From the NCBI RefSeq assembly GCF_003030465.1, contig NZ_CP028339.1:2108001-2172000 (forward strand): a DNA stretch of 64,000 bases. The letters run 5' to 3'. Every line of letters begins with the position of its first letter. Position 1 is the first letter of the stretch. Positions 34,671 to 42,156 of this stretch are shown here, in pieces. The translations under genes were made by a program, and so were the position numbers. Origin of the DNA: Thauera aromatica K172 (GTDB taxonomy: Bacteria > Pseudomonadota > Gammaproteobacteria > Burkholderiales > Rhodocyclaceae). Below the pieces are notes generated by a model, which saw nothing but the letters and a program-made list of their open reading frames with translations, was not told where the DNA came from and did no database searches.

Positions 34671-35885
34671 ATGATCCCGACCGATCGCTTTGCCGTCGTC
34701 GCCGACGGCTGGTTCGACGGTGAGCGCCTGCACGCGCACGGCCCGTTCACCTTCCGCATCGAGGAGGGGCGCATCGCCGACATCGCCGCGGGCGACTTCG
34801 GCGCGACGCTCGCCACCCAGGGGATGGAGGTCGTGCGTGGCGGCTTTCTGATGCCCGGGCTGGTCGATGCCCACGTGCACCTGTTCCTCGACGGCGCCCC
34901 GACCGACGGCGCCCAGCGCGCCGCCCATCTCAAGAAGCCGGTCGAGGACCTGGTCGACGCCGCCCGCGCGAGCGCCCGCCAGGCGCTCGCCTGCGGGGTG
35001 ACCCTGGTGCGCGACGCGGGCGATCGTCACGGCATCAACCACCGGCTCCGCGACGAAGCCGCCCACAGCCCGGGCCTTGCCCGGGTGCGCTCGGCCGGGC
35101 TCGGAGTCAAGCGCCCCAAGCGCTACGGCGCCTTCATGGCGCGCGACGTCGCCGACGACGCCGCGATCCGCGACTCGGTGCGCGAACTGGCCCGCGACAG
35201 CGATGAGATCAAGCTGATCCTGACCGGGATCATCGACTTCGACGCCGGCGCGGTCACCGACGAGCCGCAGTTCGATCTGGCCGCGGCGCGCCTGGTGGTC
35301 GACACCGCGCGCGCCTGCGGGCGCACCACGATGGTCCACTGCAGCGGCGCGGCCGGACTGGAGATCGCCGCCCGCGCCGGAGTCGGCTCGATCGAGCACG
35401 GCTTCTTCATGCGCCGCGACCTGCTGGCGCTGATGGCCGAGCATGACGTCGCATGGACGCCGACCTTCTGCCCGGTGCATTTCCAGTGGGCGCAGCCCGA
35501 GGCGGTGGGGTGGTCGGCACAGACCGTGGGCAACCTGCGCCGCATCCTCGACGAACATGCGCGCCACCTGCTCATCGCCCGCGAGCTCGGAGTGCGCCTG
35601 CTGCTCGGCACCGACGCCGGCAGCATGGGAGTCGAGCACGGCCACGCTGTGCATGAGGAAATCGAGCGCTACCTCGAAGCGGGCCTCACCACCGCCGAAG
35701 TGCTGCAGGCCGCCACCGCCACCGCCCGCCGCCACTTTGGCCATCCCCACCCGCGCCTCGAACGCGGCGCGCCCTTCGATGCGCTGCTGCTCGAGCGCTC
35801 GCCGTTCGAGGACATCGGTGCGCTGCGCACGCCCTTGCGTGCCTGGGCGGGGCAGCCGGCCTGCGAAGGAGAAGCGCTGCAATGA
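34671..35885 (+). CDS. Metal-dependent amidohydrolase
   Basis: 404 residues of the imidazolonepropionase-like amidohydrolase superfamily. Metal ligands appear as HxH (H68, H70 in DAHVHLF), a possible carbamylated lysine in EIKLIL, His in MVHCSG and IEHGFF, and Asp in LLGTDAGS. It begins 2 bases after the methyltransferase stop and overlaps the folD fragment (ATGA at 35882), so it belongs to the operon. Its role is not standard for C1 transfer operons. It might release the methylated substrate from an amide or ester precursor, or deaminate a by-product (speculation). Confidence 0.83.
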   Translation: MIPTDRFAVVADGWFDGERLHAHGPFTFRIEEGRIADIAAGDFGATLATQGMEVVRGGFLMPGLVDAHVHLFLDGAPTDGAQRAAHLKKPVEDLVDAARASARQALACGVTLVRDAGDRHGINHRLRDEAAHSPGLARVRSAGLGVKRPKRYGAFMARDVADDAAIRDSVRELARDSDEIKLILTGIIDFDAGAVTDEPQFDLAAARLVVDTARACGRTTMVHCSGAAGLEIAARAGVGSIEHGFFMRRDLLALMAEHDVAWTPTFCPVHFQWAQPEAVGWSAQTVGNLRRILDEHARHLLIARELGVRLLLGTDAGSMGVEHGHAVHEEIERYLEAGLTTAEVLQAATATARRHFGHPHPRLERGAPFDALLLERSPFEDIGALRTPLRAWAGQPACEGEALQ

Positions 35886-36019
35886 GCGCGCAGATCATCG
35901 ACGGCAAAGCCTTGTCCCGGCATCTTCGCCGCCGATGCCGGGAAAGGGTGGGGGCTCGGCCGAGCGCGGCCTGGAACGAGGGAGCGGTAGCGGCCGTCCG
36001 GTCTGGGATACGGCCGTGA
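35882..36019 (+). pseudogene. folD: 5' fragment of folD, truncated
   Basis: The first residues, MSAQIIDGKALSRHLR, match the start of FolD (methylene-H4folate dehydrogenase/cyclohydrolase). After about 16 codons the similarity ends, and the frame runs through unrelated sequence to a TGA at 36017. The 45-codon product cannot be an enzyme. It overlaps the amidohydrolase stop (ATGA), so a full folD once closed this C1 operon. The break lies just before the tRNA-Val promoter, consistent with a deletion or recombination event at this junction. Confidence 0.7.
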
Positions 36020-36032
36020 TCTGGCACCAACC

Positions 36033-36061
36033 TTGACGGACAGTTCTCAGCCTTCTAGAAT
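36033..36061 (+). promoter_or_regulatory. Sigma-70 promoter of tRNA-Val
   Basis: TTGACG (36033-36038) and TAGAAT (36056-36061) are separated by exactly 17 bases and followed by a GCGCGC discriminator, typical of stringently controlled stable-RNA promoters. The first tRNA-Val begins 18 bases downstream. Confidence 0.75.
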
Positions 36062-36079
36062 GCGCGCTCTTTGTCGGAA

Positions 36080-36154
36080 GGGCGGTTAGCTCAGCGGTAG
36101 AGCACTGCCTTCACACGGCAGGGGTCACTGGTTCGATCCCAGTACCGCCCACCA
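36080..36154 (+). tRNA. tRNA-Val (anticodon CAC)
   Basis: 75 bases including an encoded CCA. The acceptor stem pairs GGGCGGT with ACCGCCC. The D arm is GCTC/GAGC. The anticodon stem CTGCC/GGCAG carries loop TTCACAC, giving anticodon CAC, which reads GTG. The T loop is GTTCGATCC. It follows a strong promoter. Confidence 0.96.
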
Positions 36155-36188
36155 GTAAAATCAAGAACTTACTGGACCTTCCGCGAAG

Positions 36189-36219
36189 CTGTACGGAAAC
36201 TGTACGGAAAACAGTTTCC
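36189..36219 (+). repeat. Tandem 11-bp repeat plus inverted repeat between the tRNAs
   Basis: CTGTACGGAAA occurs twice in perfect tandem (36189-36199, 36200-36210). In addition, GGAAACTGT (36195-36203) is perfectly complementary to ACAGTTTCC (36211-36219), giving a 9-bp stem. Candidates are a tRNA-processing hairpin or recombinase arm sites left from integration. Confidence 0.6.
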
Positions 36220-36225
36220 AGAAAA

Positions 36226-36300
36226 GGGCGATTAACTCAGCGGTAGAGTGCCACCTTCACACGGTGGAAGTCAGTGGTTCGATCCCACTATCGCCCACCA
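36226..36300 (+). tRNA. tRNA-Val (anticodon CAC), second divergent copy
   Basis: 75 bases with encoded CCA. It has the same anticodon CAC (stem CCACC/GGTGG) but differs from the first copy by paired changes: acceptor GGGCGAT/ATCGCCC, D stem ACTC/GAGT, and changes in the anticodon and T stems. All stems pair, so it should fold and function. It is probably cotranscribed with the first copy, 71 bases upstream. Confidence 0.95.
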
Positions 36301-36310
36301 GAACACCTGC

Positions 36311-36340
36311 AAAAAGCCAGTTCTCGCGAGCTGGCTTTTT
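36311..36340 (+). terminator. Rho-independent terminator after the tRNA-Val pair
   Basis: AAAAAGCCAG and CTGGCTTTTT form a 10-bp stem around TTCTCGCGAG. The T-run makes it a good intrinsic terminator for the tRNA transcript; the matching A-run means it could also act on the minus strand. Confidence 0.85.
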
Positions 36341-36464
36341 GCTTTCTGCTGCATGGCTTTTGCGATGGGCAGGCACCCACGGTTCCGCGCACCTTTCCGC
36401 GCGAGGGGGCGGGCGAGCTGGTCAAGCCGGACTTTGGCCTGCCGGGAGATCACCCCGGTGATGC
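36341..36464. other. No gene recognised
   Basis: Between the terminator and the end of the PIN-domain gene I see no coding signal and no motif. Confidence 0.4.
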
Positions 36465-36881
36465 TCAGGCTTTCAACACTTCGGTACAGAACACCGTTGG
36501 CGTCAGGATGCGGGTGCGGCCCAAGTGGCCGCGCTGCAGCAGGCCAGCCCGGCGATCGCCGGTCACCAGATAGTCCACGTTGCCCGCGCCGGCCATGGCC
36601 AGCAAGAAGGCATCGTCTGGGTCGTCCGCCTCGAAATGGTGCGGCAACTGCTCCAGCACGAGGGCCCGCTGCAGGTTGTTGATCATCACCCCCACCTTGA
36701 CAGGTTGCAGCACCGCCTGCAGCTTGGGGTAACGGCTGGCGCGGCGGATTTCCTCAAGTTGCGCGCGGGAGGTCACAAGCTCGAAGCGCGCGCTGCGCCA
36801 GGCACGGTAAATCGCATCCGGTGCCCCGTGTGGCGAAATCAGCGCACTGAACAGGATGTTGGTGTCGAGCACCACCCGCAT
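36465..36881 (-). CDS. PIN-domain ribonuclease toxin (VapC-like)
   Basis: 138 residues. The PIN fold starts MRVVLDTNILFSAL with catalytic Asp6 and Asn8. A second acidic region (EADDPDDAFLLAMA) and YLVTGDRR complete the active site. It resembles the PIN_3/COG1569 toxins that cleave RNA. The start codon overlaps the antitoxin stop by one base (TAATG at 36881), so the two are coupled. GC content is lower than in the flanking metabolic genes. Confidence 0.85.
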   Translation of the reverse strand: MRVVLDTNILFSALISPHGAPDAIYRAWRSARFELVTSRAQLEEIRRASRYPKLQAVLQPVKVGVMINNLQRALVLEQLPHHFEADDPDDAFLLAMAGAGNVDYLVTGDRRAGLLQRGHLGRTRILTPTVFCTEVLKA

Positions 36882-37120
36882 TACTGCGCCCTGGCCCAGT
36901 CAAGCGCCTCGTCAACCATCGCAGCAAGATCCGCCTCGCTTACGCCAGCGCTGGTGGCCTTGGCTTCCTCTGCGCTCAGTTCCAGAATATGCGCCCGCAC
37001 CGCTTCTTCGATGAAGCGCGACAGATCGCCCTTGCGCCCTCCGCCCTGGCTTGCCAGGAACATCCGCAATGCCTGGTCGGTTTCGGTGGAGACCGCCACG
37101 TTCCAACGTGTGCTTGCCAT
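36881..37120 (-). CDS. Ribbon-helix-helix antitoxin (VapB-like)
   Basis: 79 residues. The N-terminal segment RWNVAVSTETDQALRMFLAS followed by GDLSRFIEEAVRAHIL is a ribbon-helix-helix DNA-binding unit; the acidic C-terminus would bind and block the toxin. It lies directly upstream of the PIN gene, the standard antitoxin-first order, and probably represses its own promoter in 37121-37244. Confidence 0.83.
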   Translation of the reverse strand: MASTRWNVAVSTETDQALRMFLASQGGGRKGDLSRFIEEAVRAHILELSAEEAKATSAGVSEADLAAMVDEALDWARAQ

Positions 37121-37244
37121 CTTCGACTCCTGAGATCGGTGTTTATGTGTTCAATTGTGCCACGATGCCAGCCTCTCGTCGCTGCGCACCTCGTCCTGCA
37201 GGCGCTAACATCCTTCGCCCCCCTTACCGATCAAGGAATGAAGC

Positions 37245-38447
37245 GTGACCGATCCCGCTGGAACCGACCGTAGCCCCTGGGCGGTCTTTCTGATCTTTCT
37301 TCGCCTCGGGCTGACTTCTTTCGGCGGCCCGGTGGCCCACCTGGGCTACTTCCGCGACGAATTCGTGACCCGGCGGCAGTGGCTGAGCGAGCGCAGCTAC
37401 GCGGATCTGGTTGCCCTCTGCCAGTTCCTGCCGGGGCCGGCCAGCAGCCAGGTGGGGATCGCGCTCGGGCTGTCCCGCTCCGGTTATGCCGGAGCCTTGG
37501 CCGCGTGGACGGGGTTCACCTTGCCGTCGGCGATCGCCCTGATCCTGTTCGCGCTGGGCATCGCCGGTTACGGCGAGGCGGTGCCGCCCGGCGTGCTGCA
37601 CGGCTTGAAGGTGGTGGCCGTAGCCGTTGTCGCCCAGGCGGTCTGGGGCATGGCCCGCAATCTCTGCCCGGACACACCGCGCATCACTCTCATGGCCGCC
37701 GCGACCTGCGCCGTTCTGCTGCTGCCGTCGGCCTGGGGACAGGTGGGCGTCATGGCGATCGCGGCGCTCGTCGGCCTCATGCTGTTCAAGCCGCGGCAGG
37801 GGCTGGCGCATGACGCGCTGCCGGCCGTGGTCGGGCACCGGGCGGGCCTGTTCTGGCTGACCCTGTTCCTGGCGCTGTTGATCGGATTGCCGCTGCTCTC
37901 GGCCCTGTTCCCGAGCCGGGCGCTGTCGATGGTGGATGCCTTCTACCGCGCCGGGTCGCTGGTGTTCGGTGGCGGGCATGTCGTGCTGCCGCTGCTGCAA
38001 GCCGAAGTCGTGCCCAGCGGCTGGGTCGGCAACGAGTCCTTTCTGGCCGGCTACGGGGCGGCGCAGGCCGTCCCGGGGCCGCTGTTTACCTTTGCGGCGT
38101 TTCTCGGTGCCTCGATGACCGAGGCCCCCTCCGGCTGGCTGGGCGGGGTGATCTGCCTGCTGGCGATCTTCGCGCCGTCCTTCCTCCTGGTCGCCGGTGC
38201 ATTGCCGTTCTGGGAGCGCCTGCGCCGCAACGTCCGTACCCAGGCCGCACTCGCGGGCATCAACGCGGCGGTGGCCGGCCTGCTGCTGGCGGCGCTCTAC
38301 CAGCCGGTATGGACCAGCGCGATTCATGCACCGCAAGACTTCGGCCTCGCCCTCGTGGCGCTGGTCGCGCTGATGTTCTGGAAACTGCCGCCGTGGTTGG
38401 TCGTGATCGGCAGCGGGGTCGCAGGAGGGTTGCTGAGCAGCGCGTAG
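37245..38447 (+). CDS. chrA: Chromate efflux transporter ChrA
   Basis: 400 residues made of two homologous CHR halves. Each begins with the family signature: FLRLGLTSFGGPVAHLGYFR in the N-terminal half, and FYRAGSLVFGGGHVVLPLLQ with AAQAVPGPLFTFAAFLG in the second. About ten membrane segments are visible. ChrA exports chromate, using the proton gradient. The start is GTG with AAGGA 7 bases upstream. It stands alone; no chrB or chrF regulator is adjacent. Confidence 0.92.
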   Translation: MTDPAGTDRSPWAVFLIFLRLGLTSFGGPVAHLGYFRDEFVTRRQWLSERSYADLVALCQFLPGPASSQVGIALGLSRSGYAGALAAWTGFTLPSAIALILFALGIAGYGEAVPPGVLHGLKVVAVAVVAQAVWGMARNLCPDTPRITLMAAATCAVLLLPSAWGQVGVMAIAALVGLMLFKPRQGLAHDALPAVVGHRAGLFWLTLFLALLIGLPLLSALFPSRALSMVDAFYRAGSLVFGGGHVVLPLLQAEVVPSGWVGNESFLAGYGAAQAVPGPLFTFAAFLGASMTEAPSGWLGGVICLLAIFAPSFLLVAGALPFWERLRRNVRTQAALAGINAAVAGLLLAALYQPVWTSAIHAPQDFGLALVALVALMFWKLPPWLVVIGSGVAGGLLSSA

Positions 38448-38821
38448 GTCGAGTCCTGGCGGCTCGAGGTCGATCCGACGCTCAAAAGCCGTGAACCAGC
38501 CCGGGCAGGGATCGAGTTGCGGCGGGACCCTGGCCGAGGGCCAAGCGGATGCGGCAAACTGCGCGCCGGAAGTCGACGATAATCACGAAACCCGGGCTCC
38601 GTGACTGGCGTCCGATCCGCGCCGCAGCCCGACCGGAGACGACGCTCCGGCCGCTTCGGCAGTTCACTCCATTCATGGAATCCGGCCCGGGCGACCGGGC
38701 GGGCTTGTGCCCGAGGCGAGCCGATGACCAATCTGCGCATTTCCGTGCCGTACCCCACGCGCCCACGACGGGCGGACCGACCTGCGCGGCCGGCGCGGCA
38801 CGGGGTGGCGGGAGCAGGGCG
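38448..38821. other. Gap without recognised gene upstream of egtD
   Basis: About 370 GC-rich bases. I see no conserved coding signal, although the egtD frame stays open through most of it. A possible -10 (GATAAT, 38578-38583) and a GC-rich hairpin near 38685 are the only marks. Confidence 0.35.
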
Positions 38822-39772
38822 GTGAGTTCCCCCCGCTTCGTCCAGCTCGCGCCCGAAGCCCCGGCGCGGATCCGGGCCGAACTGCTCGCCGGCCTGAGCG
38901 CGCCGGTGGCGACGATCGCGCCGAAATACCTGTACGACGCGCTCGGCGCGCGGCTCTTCGCGGCAATCACCGAACTCCCCGAGTACTACCCGACGCGCAC
39001 CGAGGCGGCGATCTTCGCGCGACACCTGGCGGAAATGGCCGCAGAACTCGGCCCCGCCACCACCCTGGTCGACCTCGGTGCGGGCAACTGCGAGAAGGCC
39101 GAGCGCCTGTTCACGGCCTTCGGCGTGCGCCGCTACGTCGCCGTCGATATTTCGGTGGACTATCTGCGCACATCGCTCGAACACCTTCAGCGCCATCATC
39201 CGGCGATCGAGATGCTGGGCGTGGGGCTCGATTTCACCCGTTCGCTGTGCCTGCCGCCGGAAGTCGGCGACGGCCCGCGCACGCTGTTCTACCCGGGGTC
39301 GAGCATCGGCAACTTCACCCCCGACGAGGCCCTGGCTTTCCTGCGCCAGGCGCATGGCGAATGCCGCGGCGGGGCCTTGCTGATCGGCGTCGATCTGGTC
39401 AAGGCGCGCGACCTCCTCGAAGCGGCCTACGACGACCCGCTCGGCGTCACCGCCGCCTTCAACCGCAACCTGCTGCGCCACCTCAACCGGCTCGCCGGAA
39501 CCGACTTCGACCTTGCCGACTGGCGCCATGTCGCCTTCTTCGACGCGCACCACTCGCGCATCGAAATGCACCTCGAGGCGCGGCTCGACACGACCGTGCA
39601 CTGGGCCGAAGGCGAGCGCCGCTTTGCCGTGTCCGCGCGCATCCACACCGAGAACTCGTACAAATGGCGCGTCGAGGATTTCACCGCGCTGCTCGCCGCG
39701 GCGGGGTTTTCGGCGTCGCGCCACTGGTGCGATGCGCGCGGCTGGTTCGCGGTGTTCACCGCCCATGCCTGA
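38822..39772 (+). CDS. egtD: L-histidine N-alpha-methyltransferase EgtD
   Basis: 316 residues (mycobacterial EgtD 321). The N-terminus has the family marks KYLYDALGARLFAAITELPEYYPTRTE. The SAM site is LVDLGAGNCEKA, and FYPGSSIGNFTPDEALAFL and GVDLVKARDLLEAAYDD follow. It trimethylates histidine to hercynine, the shared precursor of ergothioneine and selenoneine. GTG at 38822 has a GGGAG-like ribosome binding site; the open frame further upstream is not conserved. It converges with the senA-like gene, leaving 22 bases between stops. Confidence 0.93.
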   Translation: MSSPRFVQLAPEAPARIRAELLAGLSAPVATIAPKYLYDALGARLFAAITELPEYYPTRTEAAIFARHLAEMAAELGPATTLVDLGAGNCEKAERLFTAFGVRRYVAVDISVDYLRTSLEHLQRHHPAIEMLGVGLDFTRSLCLPPEVGDGPRTLFYPGSSIGNFTPDEALAFLRQAHGECRGGALLIGVDLVKARDLLEAAYDDPLGVTAAFNRNLLRHLNRLAGTDFDLADWRHVAFFDAHHSRIEMHLEARLDTTVHWAEGERRFAVSARIHTENSYKWRVEDFTALLAAAGFSASRHWCDARGWFAVFTAHA

Positions 39773-39794
39773 TGCCGCGGTGCGATCTCCGGCC

Positions 39795-40973
39795 CTAGAG
39801 CGCGCAGCTGCGAAAGCCGCTGTAGATGTCGTTGCGCTCGGGGGTGAAGTAGTTGCGGTAGCGTGGATGCACCATGCGCGGGCTGGTCGCACGGCTCGCA
39901 CCGCGCAGCACGTAGCGCTCGCCGAACCACGGTGCCGAGTAATCGCGGTAGGGGTGGGGGGCGAAGCCGGGGTAGGGGGCGAAGCGGCTGGCGGTCCATT
40001 CCCAGACCCGGCCCCAGCGAAATTCCGCCCGGGTCAGGGCGGCGAGCTCCCACTCGGCTTCGTTCGGCAGGCGGCGCCCCGCCCAACGGCACCAGGCGTC
40101 GGCTTCGTCCCAGCGCAGGTGCACGGCCGGGGCATCGAGCGCCAGCGCCTCCCAGCGGCCGAACACGCGGCGCTGCCAGCTCCCGTCCTGGCGGCGCAGA
40201 TAGCGCGGCGGCGCGGCGCCGGTCTGCTCGACGAACGCCAGGTAGCGGCGCCAGCTCACCACCTCGGCATCGATCTCGAACGCCGGCAGCGCGACCTCGT
40301 GCGCCGCGAGCTCGTTGTCGAAGGCGAAGCCGTCGCCGTGCCAGCCGAGCGTCCAGCGCTGCGCCGGGATGCCCAGTGCGCGGGCCTGCGGCACGCCACC
40401 CGCCGGCCCGGGCAGAGCCTCGGGCAGCGCACCGGACAGCGTCTCGGGCAGCGGAATATCGAGCGCCTGCGCCATGTAGACCCCGGCCTCGCCGTGCATG
40501 TCCTCGTGAAACAGCGCGAGGCGGAAGAAATACAGCTCCGCATCGGTCTCCGGGGTAACGGCGAGCAGGGCCAGAGTCTCCGCCAGGCCCTCGGCCAGAT
40601 CGGCGCGGGTTGCGCCGAGATCGGGCAGTTCGAGCTGCCAGCGCGCTGCGTGCGCGACCTTGCCCGAGTCGTACAGCGCATCGGCCCCGGGCAGGCGCCC
40701 GGCGGCGCGTCGGTGGTCGGGGTCGCAGGCGATGCCCATCGCGCGCTGCCGGTTGCGCGCGATCCAGTAGTCCTGGAACCAGCCGACATGCCCGGCCTCC
40801 CAGCGCGGCGGGTTGAGCTGGGGCGAATAGGGCACCGTCAGTGCCTCGCCGAGCACCGCGGCGTAGGCGTCGAGCAGCGCCAGGGTGCGTGCGCGGCTGT
40901 CGGCCAGTGCGGCGGCGAGGACGCGGCGGCCACCCCGGCGGGCGGCTTCGGAGCGGGTAGGGGCGAGGTTCAT
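39795..40973 (-). CDS. senA: EgtB-like iron sulfoxide/selenoxide synthase, probable SenA
   Basis: 392 residues. The N-terminal DinB-like domain has the iron ligands H62 (HVGWFQ), H155 and H159 (HEDMH). The C-terminal FGE-sulfatase domain (from about 205) includes RRLPNEAEWELAA, WEWTASRF and RGASRAT. EgtB joins hercynine to a thiol donor using O2; SenA joins hercynine to selenosugar. I prefer SenA because of the adjacent senB and selenium-type ABC transporter; the sequence alone does not exclude EgtB. Only 17 bases separate its ATG from that of senB on the other strand. Confidence 0.8.
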   Translation of the reverse strand: MNLAPTRSEAARRGGRRVLAAALADSRARTLALLDAYAAVLGEALTVPYSPQLNPPRWEAGHVGWFQDYWIARNRQRAMGIACDPDHRRAAGRLPGADALYDSGKVAHAARWQLELPDLGATRADLAEGLAETLALLAVTPETDAELYFFRLALFHEDMHGEAGVYMAQALDIPLPETLSGALPEALPGPAGGVPQARALGIPAQRWTLGWHGDGFAFDNELAAHEVALPAFEIDAEVVSWRRYLAFVEQTGAAPPRYLRRQDGSWQRRVFGRWEALALDAPAVHLRWDEADAWCRWAGRRLPNEAEWELAALTRAEFRWGRVWEWTASRFAPYPGFAPHPYRDYSAPWFGERYVLRGASRATSPRMVHPRYRNYFTPERNDIYSGFRSCAL

Positions 40974-40990
40974 GGCGGGAGCGGAGTGCG

Positions 40991-41998
40991 ATGACCGGTG
41001 CCCCGAGTATGCCGCAACTGGTGATCGTCAGTCCGGCGCTGCGCGATGCCAACAACGGCAACTGGCAAACGGCGCGGCGCTGGCAGCGCCATCTTGCGGG
41101 GATCTGCCGGGTGCGCATCGGCAAGGCCTGGCCCGATGCGCTGGCTGCCGGCGACATTGCGATGATCGCGCTCCATGCGCGGCGCTCGGCGGAATCGATC
41201 GCGGCCTGGGCCGATACGCACCCGGGCAGGGGCCTCGCGCTGGTGCTCACCGGAACCGACCTGTATCGCGACATCGCTGCCGACGCGGCGGCGCGGCATT
41301 CGCTGGATCTCGCTCAGGCGCTCGTCGTGCTGCAGGAATGCGCGCCGCTGGCGCTGCCGGACGCGGTGCGCGCCAAGGCCCGGGTGATTTTCCAGTCCAC
41401 CACGGCGCGCCAGGCGCTGGTGAAGTCGTCGCATCACCTGCGGGCGGTGATGGTCGGCCACCTGCGCGAAGAAAAGTCGCCGCAGACGCTGTTCGCCGCC
41501 GCACGGCGGCTCGCCGGCCGGCGCGACCTCTTCATCGACCACATCGGCGACGCACTCGATCCGGCGCTCGGCGAGGCCGCGCGGGCGACGATGGCCGCGG
41601 CACCGAACTACCGCTGGCTCGGGGGGCTGCCGCACGAAGCGGTGCGCCGCCACATCCAGCGCGCGCATCTGCTGATCCACGCCAGCCGCATGGAAGGCGG
41701 CGCCCATGTCGTGATGGAGGCGGTCGCGAGCGGCACGCCGGTGCTCGCGTCGCGGATCGACGGCAACGTCGGCATGCTCGGCGCCGATTACGCCGGCTAC
41801 TTTCCCTGGGGCGATGCCGAAGCGCTGGCGGCGCTGCTGCTGCGCTGTCGCGAATCGGTCGCGGGGGAGGGCGGCAGGCTGATGGCGCAACTGGCCGTAC
41901 AGTGCCACCAGCGCGCGCCGCTGTTCGCACCGGAGCGCGAGCGCAGCGCGCTGCACCGGCTGGTCGGCGATCTGCTTCGAACTGCGGGAGATGCTTGA
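40991..41998 (+). CDS. senB: Selenosugar synthase SenB (glycosyltransferase family)
   Basis: 335 residues of the glycosyltransferase group seen in selenoneine loci. VIVSPALRDANNGNWQTARRW is its characteristic start; GTDLYRDI, MVGHLREEKSP and a C-terminal GT-B block with HASRMEGGAHVVMEAVASGTPVLAS follow. In the known pathway SenB makes a selenosugar from UDP-sugar and selenophosphate, and SenA attaches it to hercynine. Start ATG 40991 has GGGAG about 9 bases upstream; ATG 41009 is an alternative. SelD/SenC, which makes selenophosphate, is not in the window. Confidence 0.85.
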   Translation: MTGAPSMPQLVIVSPALRDANNGNWQTARRWQRHLAGICRVRIGKAWPDALAAGDIAMIALHARRSAESIAAWADTHPGRGLALVLTGTDLYRDIAADAAARHSLDLAQALVVLQECAPLALPDAVRAKARVIFQSTTARQALVKSSHHLRAVMVGHLREEKSPQTLFAAARRLAGRRDLFIDHIGDALDPALGEAARATMAAAPNYRWLGGLPHEAVRRHIQRAHLLIHASRMEGGAHVVMEAVASGTPVLASRIDGNVGMLGADYAGYFPWGDAEALAALLLRCRESVAGEGGRLMAQLAVQCHQRAPLFAPERERSALHRLVGDLLRTAGDA

Positions 41999-42081
41999 AT
42001 GGACGCAAATCGGGAGCGACGCGGTCCGGGTCAGGTTCGCGCCTCCGGCGGGGCGCTCGAACCGGGTCGGCTGCTTTCTGC

Positions 42082-42087
42082 TATAAC
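42082..42087 (+). promoter_or_regulatory. Candidate -10 box of the ABC transporter operon
   Basis: TATAAC lies 69 bases before the substrate-binding protein start, in the 158-base gap after senB. No good -35 is visible. The transporter may instead be read from the senB transcript. Confidence 0.3.
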
Positions 42088-42156
42088 GACAGCCCCCGGC
42101 GGCTCCGTGCCGCGTCCTGCCGGCTGCGGAACCGTAACTGGCAAATGGAGAACCCG

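Noticed and set aside
39795-40973. Plain EgtB for ergothioneine
   Set aside because: Not excluded, but adjacency to SenB and the selenium-type transporter makes SenA the better reading; kept as an alternative in the entry.
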